64,000 nt of DNA from contig MNCI01029492.1 of NCBI GenBank assembly GCA_015680685.1, positions 1,388,599-1,452,598 on the forward strand. Reading direction: 5' to 3'. Under the pieces are notes generated by a model. That model was not told the DNA's origin, made no database searches, and saw nothing but the letters and a program-made list of their open reading frames with translations. The DNA is from Gnetum montanum. Taxonomy: Eukaryota; Streptophyta; Gnetopsida; Gnetales; Gnetaceae. The position numbers were made by a program, and so were the translations under genes. Below are positions 32,626-44,523 of the stretch, one piece after another; within the stretch, counting starts at the first letter, position 1, and the number at the start of each line of letters is the position of its first letter.

Positions 32626-35245
32626 AGAAGATCCTTATGTGGTGCATTCCCAGTGATTTGTAGATAGATTAAGGTACTCTCAAGGTTAGTTAGTTTCCTA
32701 GGAAGGTGGCCTACCTTGATCCAGTCGGTTACGGTATGTGTTAACATAATAGCATGCGTTAAGCTCTGTTGGACTAAAGGGTGCTCCGAAGTGTTAGATG
32801 GTGGAGGAGTGTACCTAGACTCAACAACTTGTTGTTGCGAGAGTTTGCCTGGGCTTTTGCTTCTGAAGAAAAGTCTTCTCTTTTTACAATTGTCAGAACC
32901 AGCAGCAGGTTGAATAATTATAGCTCTCGCAGTGTTACATTGCTGCAGTTGAGTAGGGAGTTCCCCTTACATTGTTGAAGTAGGAGGTGTTATGGAAACT
33001 ACAGGTGGAAGAGGTGTAGGTGGTTTTGGAGGATGGTGTATATGTGGGATGTCTCCTGGAGGAGAAGGAGTCCTCCTAAAGTACTCTCGAACTTGGTAGT
33101 GACGTTGGGGAGTTGTGTGACTCATAGAGTCACTTGGAGAAATCGGCTGCTGCACATAATAGCCATAAGGATCAGGTTGTCGGTAAGGGTATTGTTGTGT
33201 CAATGGTGGCATCCCCCATGACTGTGGGTATTGCCACTCCCGATGCTGTCCGATGGGTTGTGGTGGAGTTCCACTTGGATAGTACGTTAATGGTTGGTGG
33301 AACTGCCTTGGGTTACCTTGAGGATAAGGTAACCTTCGGGGTGTTTGCCGTTGGTTAAGTCTCAGATTAAGTGCATACACCCCAGACTCTTGTAGATGAG
33401 ATATGATTGGACAACATCCCTTAGGATGGTCATAGTGGCAGATCTCACATCCACCATGTCTAAATCCACAACTTCATCGGAGATAGTAATTTTCCCCTTA
33501 CCCTTGTTATGTGCAGGGCCTAAATTTCTCCACTTTGTCTTATCTTTGTCACTACTTTATCCCACCTTAGACTCTTCTACGATTTTCAAGACACTTTCAA
33601 GTCTTGAGTCTAAGGAATCCCACAATTTATCCATCTTAGCCGATACCTCGATTGTTAATTTTTGGATCAGTAAGGTTTTCCAGTTCAGCAACTCTTCGAG
33701 TGGTGACTCATCCTCCTCATCACAAAATTTCACTCCCTTCTTTCGAAGGGAGGGGTTGCGGTTATATTCTTCCGCACTTTCCCTCTTGCATAGCTCACCT
33801 TCTTCTTTTGCTACTTGTTCTAACAAGCTATGTACTTCATGGGCTCTAAGTTGTGATAGTCTCCCTTGGGCATAAGTCCCAAGGGTTCTTCTAGTTTCAT
33901 GCCTTAGCCCATCCATGATGTGGTGAAGTTGATCCCGCTGAGCGTATCCATGGCCTGGGCAACGATGTAACAATGTGTAGTAGCAGGCCATGGCATCATC
34001 CAAGGATTCATGATTACCTTGCTTCCATCCTTGGATCTGCTTACACAAATTAAACACTCTAGAGTATGTTTGATACTTATCATTGAAAAGTTCTAGCATC
34101 GTACTCCACCTCTTAATGGTTTCCAGTTCCAAGGATCAGTACCAACTCTCTACTTCTTTAATGAGTGTCCTTGGAAACAACTTAAGTTTTTGCTACTCGT
34201 TCTCTATGTTCTACAAGGCGTAGGCATCGTGGAATTCCTGTAAATGATGTTGCAGATCAATGTTGTATCGCCCTTCAAATCGTAGGATGTTGTTCATGTC
34301 TAAGCATTTGATCTGACTATCTTTTAAATGCCTTGTTGGTATTCTTACAGCCTCCATTATGTCAAGCATACTTCGGGTTGCAAGTAGGGGTTCATCATGA
34401 TCATCTCTTTCATGACGCCTATGATGTCTTCGGTTTTCCCTACTTTCCCTTTGTTCATGCCCTTGTCCTCTCTCTCGACTCTCTTGTCAAGGTCTCTCAT
34501 TTTTCTTACCTTTATCCTCTCCATTATGCTCATGCTGGTTGCGCCCAGATGTGGAAGGAGAGGGTGAGTGATGAGATGAAGAAGGAGAGGAAGGAAAACC
34601 ATCACCATGACAATGCTTCCTACCTTCTCTTCGGCTACTACGACCCCAATCGTGGTGACAATCTAAGTGCCTTTCCTTATTATGAGTTGTTATTTCCTAT
34701 GTGAATAGTTGGTGTTCATGGGGATCAGAACCAATGTTATGTATCATTGATCGTAGGTTCTGATACCCAACCTCCTCACCATCGTTAGGAGGGGGAACAT
34801 CATTTGCTAAAGAACCTGTTATAAGGGGTTCCTCATCTCCTATTTCGCTAAGGATGTGCGGACCTTTACCCTTCAACAGTGTATGTTGGCTCTCCTGCCT
34901 TGAGTTCCTCATACGTTGCAAAGCTGTGGGATAGTAATCCCTTGAATCAAAGTCTTCCGCAACGTATTCTGCATATAATTCTATCATGCCAATCTATGCC
35001 AAAGCACGGATAAGCATGTTTGGGACTGATCGATCTGGAGGTAACATGATGTTACCTTGCAAGTCTCTCCAACACATCTGTTCATCTTGATGGAGAATAA
35101 AAGTAAAGTTGGGGATATACTCATCGGGATGAGTATATGTCAACTTATATTGTTGAGGCACCGGCTGATTTAGGTTATGTGTTTTTGATTGCTGACTGTC
35201 TTTTGTATTATCCCTAGGTGATGTGCTCTTGTGAGAAGAAGACAT
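32626..35245 (-). pseudogene. Gag of element 1
   Basis: ATG at 35245 begins MSSSHKSTSPRDNTKDSQQS. The gag core is in the frame 34132-33557, with TIKRWSTMLELFNDKYQTYS, LDDAMACYYTLLHRCPGHGY and HSLLEQVAKEEGELCKRE. A compact finger CEICHYDHPKGCCP lies near 33403-33444 and a Pro/Gln-rich tail (PSGTPPQPIGQHREW) near 33260. Stops, for example near 34988 and 34694, separate pieces. The family role is particle formation and RNA packaging. Confidence 0.8.
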
Positions 35246-35367
35246 TGTTATTGGTGTGATAATTTTACCGTTATATAATTTTTTTGTATTTGATTAACCT
35301 AAAGGTTCGTTAGGCTCCCAACGATGTGAGTGATATCCTATGTTCTATTCAGCGCACAAACACTTAG

Positions 35368-35385
35368 TCCCCAGCAACGGCGCTA
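35368..35385 (-). promoter_or_regulatory. Primer-binding site, tRNA-Asp type, element 1
   Basis: The minus-strand reading TAGCGCCGTTGCTGGGGA lies one base after the 5' LTR. It is complementary to the tRNA-Asp 3' end apart from two changes. Confidence 0.8.
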
Positions 35386-35386
35386 A

Positions 35387-36287
35387 TGATGAGTGACGAG
35401 GTACCCCTACACTCAACCATACGAAACAAGCATAGCACGTGTGATCCGATCGAACTCCGCAAACTAAGTGCCTACACTCCCCATGGAACACTTAGGGTTA
35501 ATCATTCGTTGTCTTCCCAGACTTACTTGTAGTTGTCACGGTGTATGGTTAAGTAAGTTCGAGGTATATGATTTTTATAGTCTTTTATGTTTTATGTCTC
35601 CTATGCTAACAAGGTGAAGGGTTGAAGAAACTAACTAACTCTAACTAATGAACTAAGTCTAAATTACCTAGCGTTAGCATCCGTTCCCACTTACCGTACA
35701 CACCCTGAACCGATGCAACCATGGCTACCAAACACTAATCATTGTTGGGATCACCACGCGTAATGCACGTGCTCGAAGTGGTCGTACTGAGGCACTTAAC
35801 TAGAAGGGAAGGGTTGAGAAAGCTAATTTAGCCTAAGTGCGATGAGCAGCCGATTCCTTGATTATCCGTACACATCCTTTAATGCTCGTAATCAAGTCGT
35901 ACTCATTCCACATTACTAGGAGATAAGGGTGAGAGAGAAAGCAATAAATGACATTAAATAAAATCCTATTCCATGCACTCCAAGGTTTATCCAGGAAGTT
36001 CGTCTTTATTGCCGTACACAACTTGTGTTTAGGTACAATGTTGCTCGAATAAAGATCCGTTCACTTTAGGACTCCTACTGCTGGCACATGGAAAATATTC
36101 TATCTCTGGAGTGATCAATCTGCCAGAGTTTTCCTACTTCTAGCCTAGGATGAGGAAACAAGGGAGAGCCACCTATTATTTATAGATATGACGACGTAAC
36201 GCGATATCGCGTACGTGATATCGTAGGCGACGACGCGATATTGCATGGGATGCGATATTGCGGCAGCCGCAATATCGCGTCTCATCA
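35387..36287 (-). repeat. 5' LTR of element 1
   Basis: It ends on the plus strand ATATCGCGTCTCATCA and is followed by the duplicate CTAAC. It has GATATC/GATATT motifs at 36200-36278, a TATA box near 36180, and is collinear with 29057-29949 with few differences by eye. Confidence 0.9.
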
Positions 36288-36530
36288 CTAACCATGCAAC
36301 AACATAATAAACAAGAAAGGATAACTGTGAGAAGTTTTAACAATTAAAAGAACAAATAGAACAAGGGTTTCTTTTTGAATTTTTCTAACTCTACAATCAT
36401 AATAAGAGCTATAGGTAATACTAGAAGAAAAATTTTAAATAAAACCAAGGATCTCAGAAAGGATTATGAACTCTTAGATATTTATTTATATCCTTGCATA
36501 AACTTAAATAAAATCTTTGATGATTGTAGA

Positions 36531-38257
36531 TGGCTTCCCAAAGACCCACAATAGAAGAATTCTCATAGCCAAGAAATAAAAGACCATGAGGTCGAGGTAG
36601 AGGACTAGTCGGAGAACAAACGTCACAAGCAAAGCAAGAAGCCTAATCCTTTAGCATCCACCAACAAACACTTGCTATAGAACAATTTGCGCAAGCTGAG
36701 ATAAAAGCATCACTAGCACCAAAACAAGGATAGTGCCTCATGTTGTCAACAGAATGCCTCCAAGCTATCCAAGAGAAGTTCATTATATCCATAGTAATTC
36801 TAAAATTTAATTTTGAACCATTCATAAAGTTTTCTTTCGAGGGCATCAGAACCCAACTCGAGGCCTCTCCTCTATGGCCAATTCTATCCAACAATCGTGA
36901 ATGGTACCTAGGAGAAGTGTACCAATTTTGGAGAAATAAACAAGAAGATGCTACTATTAAAGTTGAAGGAGTCTTAGTGTCTTATTTTGTTGAAGCCATT
37001 GCAAAGGTACTTAATATTCCAAATGTCGAAGCAAATGTAGCACAAATATCTACTAGATCCAACATTGATGTAAAGAAGCTATGGCTGCATAGAGCATATG
37101 AAAAAGAGGACAAGAAATATAGTGAATTAACTACTAAAGAAAATATTTACTTCAAGATCAAGACTTATCACTTGTTCCCTACCAAAAGACTTAACAAAAT
37201 TTCCATCTATGTTGCTAGAGGAAGTGCAATTGTAATGGGGAAATTCAATGCTAACATTACACATCTACTATTTCTAGAGATACAAAGGAAGTTTGAAAAA
37301 AAGAAGGCAAGGAAACTCACATTGCCATTTTCTTGCCTCATTAGGAAGTTGCGCAAGCAAGCATGGATTTTGAAATAAATGAATGCTATTTTAAGGAAAG
37401 CTCGGAATGCATCCTATGCAAAATGTCCAAACTAGTGTCACTAAAGAAGGATTAGCTAGAGAAGCTAGCAAGCATTGAGGGATCAGTAGGATCCACAGCA
37501 GGAAGTAATCTTCCAGCAATGGCACAGCAAGAACAAGAGAAACCTAGTGGTTCAATGCTTTCTGGTGACAAACCTGAACAAAGAGCCCCATTGGCATAAC
37601 AAGATTACAAACCTTCCATGAGTCACTTGCAATAGATTGCAGAAATAATCAATTCAAGAGAAATGTAATGTTCTACTTTGTACCAAGTAAGAAATAACTC
37701 CATAAGGCCTACAATATCTACAAGACTTGCTAGTGGACGAGTATCTCTATAGGCAAGAAGGGATGATGATTGGGCACAACAAATTTCAGAAAACACTGCA
37801 TCTTTTTAGGTCATGTTAGAAACTAAAAAATAAGCCACAATCGTGGTGATGCAACATCAAGATACAACAGGAGCAGGAAAAGAAATTGCTAATCATATCA
37901 AGGAGTCCTTTAATGTTTCCATAGTGCCACCAGTGGATATTGCTAGAACTAGAGATAAAATGCTAGCTGGAATGTCCATGATCCCAGCAAAACATGAAGA
38001 TGTCCTTGATTGACTGCTGTAGATAGGACAATTCATGCAAAATCTCTTCGATATCCCTAGTCATATCACTGCAATTTAGTTTGATCGAATTACAACAAAG
38101 AGGAAGTTGGTCATGATGGAGACAATGGTAGAGCATGCAAAAAACAAAGTGTAGAGGTTATAAGCTCATCCAGTAGCTTTGAAAGTAGAAGAAGAGATCC
38201 TGCATAAAATATAGCCCTAGACTAAATATATGCCTTTAAAACAAAACAAGTAAGGTA
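36531..38257 (+). pseudogene. ORF3 of element D, first part
   Basis: An ATG at 36531 opens a Gly/Arg-rich start. The core is open from 36740 to 37378 with STRSNIDVKKLWLHRAYEKE, YHLFPTKRLNKIS and ARGSAIVMGKFNANI, resembling the 'putative plant transposon protein' domain. After 37378 broken frames rich in Lys, Glu and Gln continue until element 2 is inserted at 38258. In element D this ORF lies downstream of integrase, where Athila elements carry an env-like ORF, but no membrane segment is visible. The function is unknown. Confidence 0.7.
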
Positions 38258-39256
38258 TGATGAGTGGTGAGATACCCCTACACTCAACCATACAAAATGA
38301 GTGTAGCACATGCGATCCTGTCAAACGCCGCAGAATAAGTGCCTACACGCCCCATGGAACACTTAGGGTTAATCATTCGTTGTCTTCCCAGACTTACTTG
38401 TAGTTGTCACGGTGTCTGGTTAAGTAAGTCCAAGGTATATGATTTTTATAGTCTTTTATGTTTTATGTCTCCTATGCTAACAAGGTGAAGGGTTGAAAAA
38501 CTAATTACTAACTCTAACTCATGAACTAAGTTTAAGTTACCTAGCGTTAGCATCCGTTCCCACTTACCATACACACCCTGAACTAATGCAACCATGGCTA
38601 CCAAACACTAATTGTTACTGGGATTACCACGCATAACGCACGTGCTTAAAGTGGTCGTACTGAGGCACTTAACTAGGAGGAAAGGGTTGAGAAAGCTAAT
38701 CTAGCCTAAGTGTAATGAGCATTTGTTCCTTGATTATCCATACACATCTTGGTGCACGACTACCACTAGGATTACCAAGTGTAGATCTTAAGTACACCAC
38801 TGGGCTACCAAGTAGTCACACTGAGATACTCGTAATCAAGTCGTACTCATTCTGCGTTGCAATGAGCATCCATTCCTTGATTATCCGTACCCATCCTTAG
38901 ATGCTCGTAATTAAGTCATACTCATTCCGCATTACTAAGAGAGAAAGCAATAAATAACATTAAATAAAATCCTATTCCATGCACTTCAAGGTTTATCCAG
39001 GAAGTTCGTCTTTATTGTCGTACACAACTTGTGTTCAGGTACAATGTTACTCGAATAAAGATTTGTTCACTTTAGGACTCCTACTGTGGGCACATGGAAA
39101 ATATTTTATCTCTGGAGTGATCAATCTGCCAGAGTTTTCCTACTTCTAGCCTAGGATGATGAAACAAGGGAGAGTTGCCTCTTGTTTATAGATATGATGG
39201 CACACCATGATATTGCGTACGCGATATCGAATGGGATGCGATATCACATCTCATCA
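38258..39256 (-). repeat. 3' LTR of element 2
   Basis: The 999-base LTR carries the GATATC cluster at 39208-39250, a TATA region near 39185, and an internal duplicated block (about 38712-38940) that element 1 lacks. Confidence 0.9.
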
Positions 39257-39270
39257 TACCCCCATGACTA
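39257..39270 (-). promoter_or_regulatory. Polypurine tract, element 2
   Basis: The minus-strand reading TAGTCATGGGGGTA lies directly before the 3' LTR. Confidence 0.75.
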
Positions 39271-41043
39271 AATGAAAACTTATCCTCAAGCTCCTTACAA
39301 AATATTGGGAAGGTATGGGATTATTGAGATGAATGGAACTAATGGGATGATATGTGAACGGATCATCATTACAAGAATTGACAAAACTGGTGTTCATGAT
39401 AACAAGGGTGAACACCTTATTACATTGACATCAAGCCTCATTTGGTAGCTGAGAGAGAAGAGATAAAGAAGTGTTGCTGCTACCAACGCCAAGATTGCAC
39501 CTTTCGTTGTCCATCCGTAAGCGCGTCATCGATCTTGCTACTTGCATAGCTGCTTCTAGCACTGCTTCATTCCAAGTGTTTGCTCTAGATCCGGTCCGTT
39601 ATTGCATGATTGCCATCTGCACACACAACATAATCATATATTAGCAAAGGTAAATAAATCATCATGTAATTAATACCTTGCTTCAGTGTAGGTCCATTGG
39701 CTAGGTTGTGGTATGGCTAATTACGGATCTGGGGATGTATTAATGATGACTACCGAAGGTTTAGGGGTTAGGAAAAAATTGAAAAAATCAAGGCTAGGAG
39801 AAAATTGAAAAAATCGGGCCCCGTACCCCCATGACTAATTGCGAATCTCTAATAGCGTTAGAATGAAGAAAGAAAAGGAGTAAGAAAGATAGATAAAAAG
39901 GGACAACTATGGCATCGATGAAATGGATGTCAAGATGGAAATTAACAAAATAAAATTAATTGCAAAATTTTAAGGGAAATAATTTAACTAATGTCCCAAA
40001 TAGGAATGTCAGTGGGTCCTTCCCAAAGCAGGCTCATGCCCTTAATGCNACATTAGTTAAATTATTTCCCTTAAAATTTTGCAATTAATTTTATTTTNCT
40101 GACCTCAAACCAACCACATCCAGTGACTTTGCATTAATGCATATGGCCAAACCATCCTCTTGAAGTAACAAGAATGCCCTCACCCAAGAGTCACCACCAT
40201 TCTGATGAAACAAGGAGAGAATGGGAAGCGAGAAGGGCCTTAGTTAGAGGGAACATTTTTAGTTCCATAACCAGTGCTTGTAGCCTAATCGATTATTTCT
40301 TCTAGGGTGTGTGCTTTGAATTCTCACTTTGCTTTGCTTCTTTTTTTTTTATGTTTTGTGTTTTTATGCGTGAGAACCACACCATGCAAAGACTTTGTTA
40401 TTTTTATTGTCTCAACTTCCGATAATTGGGTAACATTGGAACGGCGAGAAAACACAAGAAGAAAACATCCAAGCACCCAAGAGAATGGCCAACACAAAAG
40501 TATCAAGTTCCCTTGAAGTCACACCCTTTTCAAACCTTGAGTCCTTCCTTAGTTTGAGAAATGCCCAGTCACCGATTCGTTAGAGTTCTTATTTAGAAGG
40601 AACTGTACATTTCCAAGCTGAGAGAGACCATAGAAACTAGTGGATGGATGGATGAAGTGAATCATTGCTTACCATATCAAAAGAAACATACCTTAGTATC
40701 AACATTATGACTTAAAGGTAAAAACCAAACATTAGCAATCAACATGAAAACAGTTATACCATCATGCAACACACTTATTGGGTGACAAACTTACATGGTG
40801 GATCACACACACACAAACACACAAAAAATGAAAAAGTATAACGATGTTGTAAAACAAAAACAAGAAAAGTTAAAGAAATTTGTAAAACAAAAATAAGAAA
40901 AGTTAAAGAAATTGTAAAACAAAAACGTGTAAAACAAAAATGTGTAAGACAAAACTTGTAAAACAAAAACGTTGTAAAACAAAAATACGTAAAACAAAAA
41001 CGTGTAAAACAAAAACTTAAAAAGAACTGAGGGCCCCATATGA
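39271..41043 (-). other. 3' non-coding region of element 2 with assembly gap
   Basis: It matches 29964-31925, including the second TTAGTCATGGGGG motif (39825-39840), GGGTGTGACTTCAAGGGAA near 40512-40530 and the TTTTGTTTTAC array (40843-41019). About 260 bases present in element 1 (30740-31003) are replaced by a short inverted stretch between two single N bases. Confidence 0.6.
40049..40098. other. Inverted filler between two N bases (probable assembly artefact)
   Basis: The 48 bases between the N at 40049 and the N at 40098 are the reverse complement of 39945-39994 nearby. The counterpart in element 1 has unrelated sequence here. Confidence 0.75.
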
Positions 41044-41742
41044 TTAGCATAGGTGGCCATCTTCCCCATGACTGAATTGTAAGGGAGAGATCTGAAATAA
41101 TGAACGTCTATTGGAATTTCCTAGAAGTGCCCAACTCCTCCCAATTGATAATCTTAGGTTGAGGGGTGGAAGTTGGCGATGCTCATATTCTAACGTGTCT
41201 GTGCCTTCATTATTGGCATGATTTGTCTCCTCAGTTCGTTCCATGCATATTTGTTTGCTCTTTCGAGTAGCTGTCAACCACGGGGTGTCTACTACTTGTT
41301 GTGTGGTTGCTACATACAGGCATCTTTGTTTCAAAATTTCAAGAGCACACATGTTACATGAAGGCATTTCCTCCATGTCATCATCCAATGAATCACTGTA
41401 TGTGATGCATGGAACTTTCCTCTTCTTGATCTTTCCATAAATTTTTATCTTAGAAATTTCCAAGGAAAGATCGCGGATCCTAAGGCATGCGTCTGCTGTA
41501 CTCATCCATGCCCTTCCCATTATAATTGGAAAGTCCCCTTCATTGCTGTTAACTTCTATCACCAAGAAGTCATCTGGGTAGGACCAACCATACACAGTGG
41601 TAACAATGTCCTCCACCAATCCCAAGGGAATGGTGATGGACTGGTCAACCAACTTAAGTTGGATGTTGCTCTTCTTAAGTTGGGGCAGGTTCCAGGCTTG
41701 ATACATTTCTAGTGAAATTATATTGATTTTAGAACCTTAGTC
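41044..41742 (-). pseudogene. Protease remnant fused to post-integrase sequence, element 2
   Basis: The 220-codon frame 41706-41044 is nearly identical to the one in element 1 and ends at the same fusion (ISPLQFSHGEDGHLC). The TAA at 41737-41739 lies inside the catalytic triplet, as in element 1. Confidence 0.8.
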
Positions 41743-44381
41743 AAGAAGATCCTTATGTCGTGCATTCCCAGTGATTTGTAGATAGATTAAGGGACTCTCA
41801 AGGTCAGTTAGTTTCCTAGGAAGGTGGCCTACCTTGATCCAGTCGGTTACGGTATGCGTTAACATAATAGCATGCATTAAGCTCTGTTGGACTAAAGGGT
41901 GCTCCGAAGTGTTAGATGGTGGAGGAGTGTACCTAGACTCAACAGCTTGTTGTTGCGAGAGTTTTTCTGGGCTTTTGCTTCTGAAGAAAGGTCTTCTCTT
42001 TTTACAATTGTCAGAACCAGCAGCAGGTTGAATAATTACAGCTCTCGTAGTGTTACGTTGCTGCGGTTGAGTAGGGAGTTCCCCTTGCATTGTTGGAGCA
42101 GGAGGTGTTATGGAAACTATAGGTGGAAGAGGTGCGAGTGGAGTTGGAGGATGGTGTATATGTGGGATGTCTCCTGGAAGAGAAGGAGTCCTCCTAAAGC
42201 ACTCTCGAACTTGGTAGTGACGTTGGGGAGTTGTGTGACTCATAGAGTCACTTGGAGAAACCAACTGCTACACATAATAGCCATAAGGATCAGGTTGCCG
42301 GTAAGGGTACCGTTGTGTTGGCGGTGGCATCCCCCATAACTGTGGATATTGCCACTGCCGATGCTGTCTGATGGGTTGTGGTGGAGTTCCACTTGGATAG
42401 TACGTTAGTGGTTGGTGGAACTGCCTTGGGTTACCTTGGGGATAAGGTAACCTTCAGGGTGTTTACCGTTGGTTAAGTCTCGGATTAAGTGCATACACCC
42501 CAGACTCTTGTAAATGTGAGATGATTGGACAACATCCATTGGGATGATCATAATGGCAAATCTCACATCCACCATCATCTTCTGTGTCTAAATCCACAAC
42601 TTCATCGGAGATATTAATTTTCCCCTTACCCTTGTTATGTGCAGGGCCTGAATCTCTTCGCTTTGTCTTATCTTTGTCACTACTTCATTCCTCCTTAGAC
42701 TCTTCTATGATTTTCAAGACACTTTCAAGTCTTGAGTCTAAGGAATCCCACTGTTGGTCCATCTTAGCCGATACTTCTGTTGTTAATTTTTGGATCAGCA
42801 AGGTTTTCCAATTCACCAACTCTCCTCGAGTTATGACTCATCCTCCTCATCACAAAATTTCACTCCCTTCTTTCGAAGGAAGGGGTCACGGTTGTATTCT
42901 TCTGCACTTTCTCTTTTGCGTAGCTCACCTTCTTCTTTTGCTACTTGTTCCAACAAGCTATGTACTTCATGGGCTCTAAGTTGTGATAGTCTCCCTTGGG
43001 CATAAGTCCCAAGGGTTCTTCTAGTTTCATGCCTTAGCCCATCCATGATGTGGCAAAGTTGATCCCGTTATGCATAACCATGGCCCAGGCAACGATGTAA
43101 CAATGTGTAGTAGCGGGCCATGGCAGCATCCAAGGATTCATGATTACCTTGCTTCCATCCTTGGATCTGCTTACGCAAATCAGACACTCTAAAGTACGTT
43201 TGATACTTATCGTTGAAGAGTTCTAGCATCGTACTCCACCTCCTAATGGTTTCCGATTCCAAGGACCGGTACCAACTCTCTGCTTCTTTAATGCGTGTCC
43301 TTGGAAACAACTTAAGTTTTTGCCACTCGTTCTCTATGTTCTACAAGGCACAGGCATCGTGGAATGCCTATAAATGATGTTGCAGATCAGCTTTGTATCC
43401 CCCTTCAAATCATGGGATGTTGTTCATGTCTAAGCGTTTGATCTAACTATCTTTTAAATGCCTTGTGGGAATTCTAACAGCCTTCGTTATGTCAAGCATA
43501 CTTCGGGTTGCAATTAGGGGTTCGTCATGATCATCTCTTTCATGACGCCTATGATGTCTTCGTTGTTCCCTACTTTCCCTTCGTTCATGCCCTTGTCCTC
43601 TCTCTTGACTCTCTCATTGAGGTCTCTCATTTTTCTTACCTTTATCCTCTCCGTTATGCTCGTGCTGGTTGCGCCTAGATGTGGAAGGAGAGGGTGACTG
43701 ATGAGATGAAGGAGAAGAGGAAGGAGAACCATCTCCATGATGATGCTTCCTACCTTCTCTTCGGTTGCTACGGCCCCGATCATGGTGACGATCTAAGTGC
43801 CCATCCTTATCATGAGTTGTTGTTCCCTCTGTGAACAGTTAGTGTTCACGGGGATCAGAACAAGTGTTATGTATCGTTGAGCGTAGGTTCTAATACCCAA
43901 CCTCCTTACCATCATTAGGAGGGGGAACATCTCTTGATAGCGAACCAGTTATAAGTGGTTCACCATCTCTAGTTTCACTAAGGACATGCGGGACCTCTTT
44001 GCCCTTCAACAGTGTATGTTGGCTCTCCTGCCTTGAGTCCCTCATACGTTGTAAAGCTGTGGGATGGTAATCCCTCATGTCAAAATCACCCATAACGTAT
44101 TCAGCATAAAATTCTGTCATGCTGATTTGTGCCAAAGCACAGAGAAGCATGTTAGGGACTGCTCGATCTGGGGGTAACACTATGTTACCATGTAGATCTC
44201 TCCAGCACATCTATTCATCTTGATGGAAGATAAAAGTAAAATTGGGAATATACTCATCGAGATGAGTATATTCCACCCTATATTGCTAAGGAACTAGTGG
44301 ATTTTGGTTATGTGTTTTTCATTGCCGACTGTTCTTTATGTTGTCCCTAGGTGGTGAGTTGCTCTTATGAGAAGAAGACAT
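41743..44381 (-). pseudogene. Gag of element 2
   Basis: ATG at 44381 opens the frame. Pieces at 44210-43890, 43310-43068 and 43046-42831 carry the same gag blocks as element 1 (SLESETIRRWSTMLELFNDK, LDAAMARYYTLLHRCLGHGY, HSLLEQVAKEEGELRKRE). The frame 42264-41737 holds the Pro/Gln-rich tail and VTDWIKVGHLPRKLTDLESP up to the protease Asp. Its stops mostly differ from those of element 1, so they arose separately. Confidence 0.8.
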
Positions 44382-44504
44382 TGTTATCGATGTGCTATTT
44401 ACCATTATATAAATTTTTCTTATTTGATTAACTCGAAGGTTCGTTTAGGCTCCCAACGATGTGAGTGATATCCTTTATGTTCTATTTAGCGCACAAACAC
44501 TTAG

Positions 44505-44522
44505 TCCCCAGCAACGGCGCCA
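44505..44522 (-). promoter_or_regulatory. Primer-binding site, tRNA-Asp type, element 2
   Basis: The minus-strand reading TGGCGCCGTTGCTGGGGA lies one base after the 5' LTR, with one change from the expected tRNA-Asp complement. It is the best preserved primer site of the window. Confidence 0.85.
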
Positions 44523-44523
44523 A

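Larger units (their letters stand above)
29057..36287 (-). mobile_element. Gag-only LTR element 1 (antisense, non-autonomous)
   Basis: Two LTRs (29057-29949 and 35387-36287), a tRNA-Asp-type primer site and a polypurine tract enclose a gag-protease remnant and a long 3' non-coding region. RT, RNase H and integrase are absent. The target duplication CTAAC (29052-29056 and 36288-36292) is perfect. The overall plan matches what is called TR-GAG in the literature. It must have been mobilised by enzymes of a relative (inference). It sits antisense in element D at the start of the ORF3 region. Confidence 0.9.

Noticed and set aside
38712-38900. Open frame at 38715-38900 with HTHLGARLPLGLPS
   Set aside because: It is within the 3' LTR of element 2 across its internal duplication, and is not a gene.
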